DNA of 15,927 nt from Chrysochromulina parva. Lineage: Eukaryota > Haptophyta > Prymnesiales > Chrysochromulinaceae. Position 1 is the first letter of the stretch. Each line of letters opens with the position of its first letter. The notes under the pieces are model-generated. The model searched no databases. It had not been told where the DNA came from and saw only the letters and a program-made list of their open reading frames with translations. Location: the NCBI GenBank assembly GCA_002887195.1, contig PJAB01001255.1:1-15927 (forward strand), given 5' to 3'. The translations under genes and the position numbers were made by a program. Of the stretch, positions 1-6,323 are shown one piece after another.

Positions 1-143
1 ATGCGTCGCCCGCTGACGCGTACTACTCCGCGGTCTGGCAGCGGCGCGTCTCAGCGGCTGCGGAGCCGCGCGAGCCACGCGACCCCGAAAGGGTGCGCCG
101 CGCACCCTCGGCCTCGCATAACAACGAGGCGTGGCAAGCATGA
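1..143 (+). CDS. 3' end of an upstream gene, product unknown (partial)
   Basis: The third forward frame is open from the window edge to a TGA at 141-143. It encodes 46 residues beginning ASPADAYYSAVWQRR and ending in NNEAWQA. Codon use is GC-rich at third positions (gcg, gac, tac, gtc), like the well supported genes further right, and the segment has no start codon, so it would be the C-terminal tail of a protein whose body lies to the left. The tail is rich in Arg, Pro, Glu and Ala and looks disordered; no family is recognisable. The first forward frame is also open to 186 but reads as Arg/Thr-rich noise. Because the segment is short and GC-rich DNA leaves chance frames open, the call is tentative. 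Confidence 0.4.
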   Translation, partial: ASPADAYYSAVWQRRVSAAAEPREPRDPERVRRAPSASHNNEAWQA

Positions 144-158
144 CAACGAAGCGTGGCA
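121..158 (+). repeat. 22-bp imperfect tandem duplication
   Basis: ACAACGAGGCGTGGCA at 121-136 recurs at 143-158 with one mismatch (GAG to GAA), a period of 22 bp. The first copy covers the stop codon of the putative upstream gene tail. As 22 is not a multiple of three, the second copy is read in a different frame, and its translation (DNEAW) mimics the end of the first (NNEAW). Confidence 0.7.
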
Positions 159-429
159 TGTGGTGGGCAATCTTCCCATGTATTGACCGCGCAGTCCGCG
201 GAGTCTCGGAGAAGACTTTAGGTATTAGAATGCGATGGTTGTGTTGGATTAGTGTTGGTTTCGTGTCGTGTACGCGGGGAAAGACCCGATGCGTCAATTC
301 TAAGTTCAACGGCTGATTTTCACATGATTTTCACAGCGGGATCGCGCCGCCGCAGCATCATTTTGTGTGTACGGCCACTTGGGTCGACGCCGGACTTGTC
401 GCTCTCGCCGGTTCTTAAGTACCCAACAC

Positions 430-822
430 ATGGACATCGATCTAGAAGCACTGCCAGCGCTCGTCGATGAACTGGATTCAGAAGTGAATGGTGGAGCATC
501 GTGGTGGCATTTGCCTCTCGCTTGCCTCATACTTGGACTCGCACTCGTCCTGTGGCGCATGGCGGCATGGCGACGTCAGAGTGACGATGATTATGCGAGG
601 GTATCTCTCTACGAGGATCGGCCATTTGCGTACGATCGCAGTATGGACACATTACGAACGCCTCCCGTGAAGAATATGTTTGGCAATCATTATGGATACG
701 CTGTTCCTGTTGTTGATGGGAGTGAGGATGATGTGCACAGCGTGCAGGCAACGAGACAAGCAATTTTAGAAGCCTTGGACGATGATGACGACACTCCAAT
801 ACGACCACGATGCGTGAAATGA
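430..822 (+). CDS. possible small single-pass membrane protein
   Basis: The frame starts at the first in-frame ATG (430) and encodes 130 residues. Residues 1-20 are acidic (MDIDLEALPALVDELDSEV). A hydrophobic stretch at about residues 27-42 (HLPLACLILGLALVLW) is flanked by tryptophans and followed by basic RMAAWRR, as expected for one transmembrane helix with the C-terminal part in the cytosol. The following region has DDDYARV, which fits the YxxPhi class of sorting signals, and the protein ends in a DDDDD run and a basic tail. No family is recognised. Base composition is less GC-biased than in neighbouring genes, which weakens the case. Its 3' end faces the 3' end of the RING gene, about 300 bp apart. 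It could be a real lineage-specific gene or a chance open frame. Confidence 0.45.
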   Translation: MDIDLEALPALVDELDSEVNGGASWWHLPLACLILGLALVLWRMAAWRRQSDDDYARVSLYEDRPFAYDRSMDTLRTPPVKNMFGNHYGYAVPVVDGSEDDVHSVQATRQAILEALDDDDDTPIRPRCVK

Positions 823-1125
823 ATTTGAGCAGTACTAGCAGCAAGTTAGGGTCCGGTTCCGACTGCAATTTAGATTTTTTAACTGTGCGTGTGCCGATTT
901 GGGGATGCGGATGGTCGAGCGCTCCGTCACAGGCGCGTCAGCTCTCTTTCTCTTCTCACGTCTCAGCAGGAGAAAGCTTTGCTTTTGTAACCGGACCAAA
1001 TGATCCTACAAGTTGGCATGTGAATACCGTACTATTATCCGCCGGGCGCACACATCTCGACATGCGTAACCGTGGATCCCACATCACAAGGGACCGTGCG
1101 ATGGGAGTTTCCACTGTGCGCTGTG
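823..1125. other. gene-free spacer between converging 3' ends
   Basis: About 300 bp separate the stop of the putative membrane protein (+) from the stop of the RING gene (-). Overlapping open frames here have low-complexity Ser/Thr/Arg-rich translations with no recognisable motif. I see no RNA gene or strong hairpin. It probably holds the 3' untranslated regions of both genes. Confidence 0.4.
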
Positions 1126-1911
1126 CTAGACCGGGCTGCCAGAACACACGGGGCACGTGCGACGCTTCCCCTCCTGATGCGCAAACCAGTCGTCGATGCA
1201 GTGTGCATGGAAATAGTGATCACACCTAAGCATCTTGACCATCTCGCCCTCGGCAAAGGCGTCCATGCACATGGAGCACTCGTCTGTATCCTCGAGGATG
1301 CCTTTGCAAGCTGGCGTACCGACCGTGCGCGCATTCCCGTCGGCGTCGGCGTCGGCAGCCGCAGCAGCCGCTGCAGGCGTAGGAGCCGCAGCAGACACAG
1401 CAGCCGCAGCAGCAGCCTCAGCGGAGGTGGGTGCGCCTCGCTGCCTCCTCGCGAGCGCTACGGTCCATGGCTGTGATGGCAGCGCGCGGAGCGCAGCGAC
1501 GAGCTCGCATTCGACGGCCTGGAGGCGCTCCCGCTCGCTCGCATCCGCGCTTTCGGCGTTCGGCTCGTGAACGAGAGAGCTGAAGCTTTGTTCGACGGCA
1601 AAGGCCAGAGCATACTCCTCGTAGGCTGGCTGCAGCTCCTCGATCCGCTCTGAAGAGAGCGGCAATGGCGACGTGACGGGCGGCGAGCGCGGCGACCAGA
1701 ACATAAAGCGTGGAGAGGTAGGCGTTCGTTCGTCGCCGCTCTCGCTCTCGTGTGGTGTCATCATTGGTGGAGTCATATGTAAAGGGGTCAGCCGGTCATC
1801 CGGAGCTATCCTCATGACGCGCCGCCGGCTTCGTCGCAGACACCGAACACATAGGAGACTGAGCAGTGCCGTACTCAGAGCGGCCAGTGAAAGCAGCACA
1901 GCTTGCAACAT
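1126..1911 (-). CDS. membrane-anchored RING-H2 finger protein, probable E3 ubiquitin ligase
   Basis: This 261-residue protein starts with a hydrophobic anchor (about residues 2-24, LQAVLLSLAALSTALLSLLC) followed by basic LRRSRRR, giving a signal-anchor-like N-terminus. A Pro/Ser-rich middle and an alanine-rich run (about residues 165-195, built from GCN triplet repeats) lead to a C-terminal RING-H2 domain. The zinc ligands are visible as C212, C215, C230, H232, H235, C238, C253 and C256, spaced C-x2-C-x14-C-x1-H-x2-H-x2-C-x14-C-x2-C, with the usual Trp after the sixth ligand (IDDW) and CPVC at the end. Proteins with one membrane anchor and a C-terminal RING-H2, such as plant ATL proteins, recruit E2 enzymes to ubiquitylate substrates at membranes. 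The start ATG has A at -3. The substrate and compartment cannot be read from the sequence. Confidence 0.88.
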   Translation of the reverse strand: MLQAVLLSLAALSTALLSLLCVRCLRRSRRRVMRIAPDDRLTPLHMTPPMMTPHESESGDERTPTSPRFMFWSPRSPPVTSPLPLSSERIEELQPAYEEYALAFAVEQSFSSLVHEPNAESADASERERLQAVECELVAALRALPSQPWTVALARRQRGAPTSAEAAAAAAVSAAAPTPAAAAAAADADADGNARTVGTPACKGILEDTDECSMCMDAFAEGEMVKMLRCDHYFHAHCIDDWFAHQEGKRRTCPVCSGSPV

Positions 1912-2379
1912 GATGTGCTCGAGTTCAAGTTCGCCGTTAGGTGTGTGGAGTGTTCAATCATTTAGTCAATCAGTTTCGTCTCGGTCCCACGTGTTAAGTG
2001 TGAACGTGGGCGTGCACGCCGACATTGCATTGCTCGTCAGGTCCATATGCCCAAGATCAATTGCCCAAGTGTAGATAAATGCATAAATCTGCGTGCGGGA
2101 CGCATGTACAGAAATTCAGGCGCATATTAGCGCATACGATGTTTATATGTGCGGGCCATGCCATTCCAGGAATCTGGAATTATCCATGTGCATCTCTCGT
2201 TACGTCGCTCATCGCGACAAGCATGGCGCCGCCCATCCCACTTGCGCCCATCCTGTTTACATCCCTTTTACATGCTTGTTTACAAAGATGTATCCTGTGT
2301 TTCCTTTCGTGTTCCACCCGCTCCCACACCGAGCGACCGCCGACCGGTACCGAACAACCAGGGGGAAACCATCATACTG

Positions 2380-2427
2380 TAGTTGGGGGAAACAATCATT
2401 GGAAACCAAGATCTAGTTGGTGGAAAC
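2380..2427 (+). repeat. paired TAGTTGGNGGAAAC motif
   Basis: TAGTTGGGGGAAAC (2380-2393) and TAGTTGGTGGAAAC (2414-2427) differ at one base and lie 34 bp apart. Shorter relatives (GGGGGAAACCATCAT just upstream, GGAAACC at 2401) occur in the same 70 bp, suggesting a degenerate cluster. It lies in the presumed promoter region between divergent genes, so a regulatory role is possible but unproven. Confidence 0.4.
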
Positions 2428-2579
2428 GTGGCATTGGGGGGCAGCCCCTGGAGATGTCGTTGTTTCGTAACACTCCTGTAAATCCAAACTCGCCGATTCT
2501 TGAGCTGAGCCTGCACTCGGCTGCTCGTCGGACGTGATGAGACATGAGAGCTTTCATGCTTTCCCCTTGAGCTATACTT

Positions 2580-2620
2580 TACATGTAGCAAGCAAGCTTG
2601 CTTGCTTGCTTACATGTAGC
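2580..2620. repeat. near-perfect inverted repeat with hairpin potential
   Basis: The core GCAAGCAAGCTTGCTTGC (2588-2605) is an exact 18-bp palindrome. It is flanked by TACATGTA on the left (2580-2587) and, after an extra TTGC slip, by TTACATGTA on the right (2610-2618), so nearly the whole 40 bp can fold into a long hairpin with a four-base bulge. The ends also form a direct repeat, TACATGTAGC at 2580-2589 and 2611-2620. It sits 160 bp upstream of the thioredoxin-like gene. It could be a small inverted-repeat element, a cruciform, or a dimeric protein-binding site. Confidence 0.75.
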
Positions 2621-2779
2621 GATGTAGGATCCAAGCTATTTTGGGAAAATCGGGTGCAAATATGATGTGTGGACTTCACGAGTCAGGACATGTTAGAAGA
2701 TTGTTAGAGGTCACACAGACACACATTCAAATTCACAATTCACACCGCACATACACACGAGAGGTGTTTTCCAGACGAA

Positions 2780-4642
2780 ATGCTGCATGCAGTCGTCCTT
2801 TTCTCGCTTGTTGCCGCCCGCGCGCTCGACCTCGATGCGAGCAACTTTGACTCACACGTGGGCGGCCAATTCCACACCCTTGTCGAGTTCTACGCGCCGT
2901 GGTGCAAGGCGTGCAGCGCCTTCGCGCCCGTGCTGAAGGCCGTCGCCACCACATTAAGACGCGAGCGCGGCGACGTGCATGCAGTGCGAGTGGACGGCGA
3001 TGCGCAGGCCTCGCTGCGGGCACGTTTCAAGGTTGTCGAAGCTCCTGGTCTTCTGCTCTTTCCCGCTGGACAGCCGGCGAGCGCGGCGAATGCGATCCGC
3101 TACGACGGCGATCTTGAAGAGCCGGCCGTCCTCGAGTGGGGTCGCAAGGCACTGAAGAAGCTTGCGCCAGCCGTTCCGCCCAAGCCAAAGTCTTCGCAGC
3201 CGCCGCCAGACGAGAGCGCTGCCGCGGTTCCATCACTACAGCATGCAATTCAAACGCCGACAACAGCCACGTCGGAGGAGGAGGAGGAGGAGGAGAGCGC
3301 CGTCGTGAGCACCGTCGACGACGGCGACGATGATGTGCGAAGGCACGCAGCAGCCCTCCGCGCCGCTTTGTATACCGCTCGTGAGGGGGGCGCGAAAGGG
3401 AGCTCGAACCCCAAAGTGGCTGCCGTTGATGCAGAGCTCCTCGAGCTCCTCGAGCGCCGCGCGGCCCTTGGCGAGCGCACGCGGAAAGCGGCTGAGGATG
3501 GCACGCAGTCAGTGGCGCTCGGGGCGCTCGGCTTTGCGGAGCCCGAAGCGACGACAGAGCAACCAAAGGCCTCGCAGCCGCAGCCTGACGCACCGATCTC
3601 GCCAAAGCAGCTGAAGCCACTGCCGTCTCGGAAGCAGCCCGCACATTCCGACTCTTTGTACTCCTCCTCCTCCTCGCCCTCCTCCTCGCCCTCGTCGCCA
3701 CCCTCTCCTTCCCAAAATGGGCCCAAGCCGCTCGACAAGTCTCTCGAGGAGGAACTCGACGCACTGCTCAGCGAAGAGGAGTTTAATCTGGATGAGCTCG
3801 ACGCACTCTTCACAGACCCTCCACTCTTCACAGACCCTCCCATGGAAGGATTGGGACACGCTCATCGCGACGCTCCGCCAGCGGGACCGGCGACTGCGGC
3901 GGCGACCGCGGCGGCGACTGCGGCGGCGGCGGCCGAAGCCCAAGCAGCCAAGCCCAAGGCCAAGCCCAAGAGCCGAGCGACTGAGACGGTGGCGACCACG
4001 ACATCCAAGGCCTCTCCGACCTTGGCCGGTGTGAATGACCTGGGGCTTCACGAGGCAGAGCGTCGTGGTGAGCGCCCATCGGCAGAGCGTCGTGGTGAGC
4101 GCCCGTTGGCAGAGCGTCGTGGTGAGCGCCCGTCGGCAGAGCGTCGTGGCGCGCGCGTGGGGCCGCCTGAGGCACGGCCACGCCGAGAGCTGGAGGACGA
4201 GTTGGACGAGCTGCTCGGGACGGCGCGACCCGGCGAGGAGGGCATCGAGCTCCTCGATGAGGTCTCAGCCCACATGAAGGAGCTCTTCCCGGACGAGCCG
4301 TCCGGACCAACCGGCACATCCCAATCACAAGCTGCGGCTTCAAGGTCGACCCCGGCGTCAAAAGCAGCGGCCTCAAGGTCGACCCCGGCTAGAAGTCCCT
4401 CTGTGCCCAAGGAGGGGCGAGCGCCAGCGGCGGCATCAGACGGCGACCCGGCCAAGGGTGAGGGCAAGGGCGCTAAAAAGAAGGGTTTGTCAGCCAAGGA
4501 GCCGCGGGGTGGCGCGGCTTCTCGCGAACGCGCTCGCCATGGCGCTCGATCAGGCTCGGGTAGCACGGGCTTGGGCCTACGGGAAGAACGTCCTCGACCT
4601 GCCACAGATGAGGATGAGGACGACGATTGGTACGTGGACTAG
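2780..4642 (+). CDS. secreted thioredoxin/PDI-like protein with long low-complexity tail
   Basis: This 620-residue protein opens with a signal peptide (residues 1-15, cleavage likely after ARA). One thioredoxin domain follows at about residues 16-127: FYAPWCKACSAFAP carries the redox pair C42 and C45, and AP at 88-89 supplies the conserved cis-proline. PDI-family proteins form or rearrange disulfides in the endoplasmic reticulum; WCKAC differs from the classical WCGHC, so redox preference may differ. The remaining 490 residues are disordered in appearance: Pro/Ser runs, alanine runs, a tandem nine-residue repeat AERRGERPS, and acidic leucine motifs (EELDALL, DELDALF, DELDELL). The C-terminus is DDDWYVD, without KDEL or HDEL and without a membrane helix. 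The start has G at -3. The next gene, syntaxin 5, begins 98 nt downstream on the same strand. The fold assignment is firm; the tail's role is unknown. Confidence 0.85.
   Translation: MLHAVVLFSLVAARALDLDASNFDSHVGGQFHTLVEFYAPWCKACSAFAPVLKAVATTLRRERGDVHAVRVDGDAQASLRARFKVVEAPGLLLFPAGQPASAANAIRYDGDLEEPAVLEWGRKALKKLAPAVPPKPKSSQPPPDESAAAVPSLQHAIQTPTTATSEEEEEEESAVVSTVDDGDDDVRRHAAALRAALYTAREGGAKGSSNPKVAAVDAELLELLERRAALGERTRKAAEDGTQSVALGALGFAEPEATTEQPKASQPQPDAPISPKQLKPLPSRKQPAHSDSLYSSSSSPSSSPSSPPSPSQNGPKPLDKSLEEELDALLSEEEFNLDELDALFTDPPLFTDPPMEGLGHAHRDAPPAGPATAAATAAATAAAAAEAQAAKPKAKPKSRATETVATTTSKASPTLAGVNDLGLHEAERRGERPSAERRGERPLAERRGERPSAERRGARVGPPEARPRRELEDELDELLGTARPGEEGIELLDEVSAHMKELFPDEPSGPTGTSQSQAAASRSTPASKAAASRSTPARSPSVPKEGRAPAAASDGDPAKGEGKGAKKKGLSAKEPRGGAASRERARHGARSGSGSTGLGLREERPRPATDEDEDDDWYVD
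4055..4150 (+). repeat. 27-bp in-frame coding tandem repeat
   Basis: A 27-bp unit beginning GCAGAGCGTCGTGGTGAGCG starts at 4055, 4082 and 4109, with a partial fourth copy from 4136. Copies differ by one or two bases. Each unit encodes AERRGERP followed by S or L. The high identity indicates recent slippage or unequal exchange. The repeat is inside the low-complexity tail of the thioredoxin-like protein. Confidence 0.9.
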
Positions 4643-4740
4643 GGGTACGCATGAAATTTCACACCTATCTTTCACAGCAACTCCGAAAATCTGGGCTTGG
4701 CCATGGGCGCCCTGCGGGTCGACTCTACACACAAGCAACA

Positions 4741-5862
4741 ATGGCTTTAGATCGCTCGGCCGAGTTCCAGCGCATTGTCGCGACGCGGCGTGCGCATCAG
4801 CAGGCGCAGCACCAGATCTCATCGTCGCGGCCGCCCTCCAAGCGCTCGGAGTTTGCGGCGGCGGCGTCGCAGATTGGTGCCGGCACCGCTTTGATCGCCG
4901 ACAAGTTGTCCAAGCTGACGCAGCTCGCGCAATCGCAGTCCCTCTTTGAGGATCCGACGATCGAGATCAACGAGCTCACGATGATCATCAAGCAGGACAT
5001 CCAAACGATCAATGGGCAGCTCGCCTCGCTGCAGAGCGCGATGGCGGCCGCCAAGGCCGACCGCGCGAAGCAGAGGGCAAGCCACTCGACGAGCGTCATG
5101 GACTCGCTCAAGACGCGCCTAATGGACGCGACCAAGGAGTTTCAGGAGGTGCTCCATACGCGCTCAAACAACATGCAGCTGCTCCAGAGCCGGCGCAACC
5201 AGTTCTCCTTCACACCAGGCGGCGGCGCGTGCCCGGCGACACCGGGACGTGCTAGCGCCACTCTCACGCCGGGGAGTTGCACGAGCGCCGGTGGCTTTGG
5301 CGGCGCTTCGGCGAGCCGTGGGCTGCCGCCCGCTCCCATCTTCGAGCTCGGCGTCGCGGCGCCGCCTCCCGACTTTAACGGCGGCGGCGGCGCCCTCTTC
5401 GGCGGCGGCGGCAGCAGCGCGGACGGCGGCAGCGGCGCCGGCGGCAACTTCGGCGATGGTGCAGTGTGGGCGAGCCCGGCCGCCCGGCCGCTAGGGCTGC
5501 CTCCACGAGACGGTGGCGGTGAGGTGGCCATCGACATGAGTGGCATGCAGATGCAGCAGCAGGCGATGGTACCTCTGAACAGCACGTACTACGAGTCCCG
5601 AGCCCAGGCGGTAGAGTCCGTTCAAACGACTATCGCGGAGCTCGGCAACATCTTCCAGCAGCTCGGCACGATGGTGCAGTCGCATGGCGAGATGATCCAG
5701 CGAGTTGACGAGAACGTCGAGGAGTCGCTCGCCAATGTGACTATGGGGCACGAGCAATTGCAGCTGTATTGGCGCAACATGCAGGGTAACCGTGGCCTCA
5801 TGATGAAAATCTTTGCGGTGCTCTTCTTCTTCATTGTGGTCTGGGGGACATTATTCGCCTAG
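4741..5862 (+). CDS. STX5: syntaxin 5, Golgi-type Qa-SNARE
   Basis: The 373-residue product matches syntaxin 5 across its length. The N-terminal DRSAEFQ resembles the DRTxEF peptide by which syntaxin 5 binds the SM protein Sly1, which favours the ATG at 4741 (A at -3, G at +4) over in-frame ATGs at 4651 and 4627. A Habc-like region follows with LFEDPTIEINELTMIIKQDI and SRRNQF, close to animal syntaxin 5 (LFDDKAVEIEELTYIIKQDI). A glycine-rich linker at about residues 160-260 is longer than in animals. The SNARE helix begins about residue 290 (TIAELGNIFQQLGTMV) and runs to a C-terminal membrane anchor (GLMMKIFAVLFFFIVVWGTL). The family drives fusion of vesicles between the endoplasmic reticulum and Golgi and within the Golgi. 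Oddly, the zero-layer position, glutamine in typical Qa-SNAREs, is His315 here (codon CAT at 5683). Confidence 0.93.
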   Translation: MALDRSAEFQRIVATRRAHQQAQHQISSSRPPSKRSEFAAAASQIGAGTALIADKLSKLTQLAQSQSLFEDPTIEINELTMIIKQDIQTINGQLASLQSAMAAAKADRAKQRASHSTSVMDSLKTRLMDATKEFQEVLHTRSNNMQLLQSRRNQFSFTPGGGACPATPGRASATLTPGSCTSAGGFGGASASRGLPPAPIFELGVAAPPPDFNGGGGALFGGGGSSADGGSGAGGNFGDGAVWASPAARPLGLPPRDGGGEVAIDMSGMQMQQQAMVPLNSTYYESRAQAVESVQTTIAELGNIFQQLGTMVQSHGEMIQRVDENVEESLANVTMGHEQLQLYWRNMQGNRGLMMKIFAVLFFFIVVWGTLFA

Positions 5863-6323
5863 ATGGCAAGTGCACGCACCCTCACGGAGACGCGCAGCGA
5901 AAGTGAGGTGTGCAGCGCACGCAGAGATGTTCGCAGACGTGCACACACACGCTCAACAACTTCACTCAACTGTGAACTGAGGACGGCGTGTGTCCCCGGA
6001 TGTGCATGTCGACGGACGACACGCGCGTCCCTTATGTGCCCTGAAAGATGTGCGTTATCTTTAAGTGTTATCGGCACACTCGCATGAAGGGCACAGCAGC
6101 CCACCCTTGCGCCGGCCAGCGTGCGAGCAGATGCCCGCCACGGCGCCCGCTCGCCTTCGACACATAGAATTTTCTCGAAGTGCCGACGACGCGAGACAGA
6201 GCTACTCCTCCCGCGCGGAGCCCAGCCCGCCCAGGACGAGAATAGCGTGGCGAGCGCGCAGTTCAAACGCCGCAGGACGCCTTCCTTCCGCGCCATCTGC
6301 GGTCACCGCCGAAGCGCCGCCGT
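5863..6323. other. intergenic region upstream of the giant gene
   Basis: The 461 bp between the syntaxin 5 stop and the giant gene's ATG probably contain the first gene's 3' UTR and the second's promoter and 5' UTR. Several short forward frames with Arg/Ser-rich translations overlap the start codon (one ends at 6327) and could act as upstream open frames. A 145-codon frame on the minus strand (5859-6296) has no motif. No hairpin or repeat stands out. Confidence 0.4.

Larger units (their letters stand above)
1912..2779. other. intergenic region between divergent genes
   Basis: These 868 bp separate the start of the RING gene (-) from the start of the thioredoxin-like gene (+), so they should hold both promoters. 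Composition drops to near-neutral GC compared with the coding sequence. Visible structure includes a near-palindrome at 2580-2620, a pair of 14-mers TAGTTGGNGGAAAC at 2380-2393 and 2414-2427, an inverted repeat ATTCCAG-GAAT-CTGGAAT around 2162-2179, and a CA-rich run just before the start at 2780. The open frames here (for example at 2079-2537) lack codon bias and recognisable motifs. No TATA box or other core promoter element can be assigned with confidence. Confidence 0.5.

Noticed and set aside
810..1229. Forward frame of 139 codons
   Set aside because: It overlaps the 3' end of the RING gene on the other strand and has no motif or codon bias.
2162..2179. Heat-shock element at TTCCAGGAATCTGGAA
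   Set aside because: The spacing between TTC and GAA units is three bases rather than two, so it does not fit the heat-shock factor consensus; only a short inverted repeat remains.
4048..4605. Minus-strand frame with RRSADGRSP-type repeats
   Set aside because: The repeats are the reverse reading of the 27-bp coding repeat in the thioredoxin-like gene.
5859..6296. Minus-strand frame of 145 codons between syntaxin 5 and the giant gene
   Set aside because: No recognisable domain, biased composition, and overlap with the presumed promoter and 5' UTR of the giant gene.
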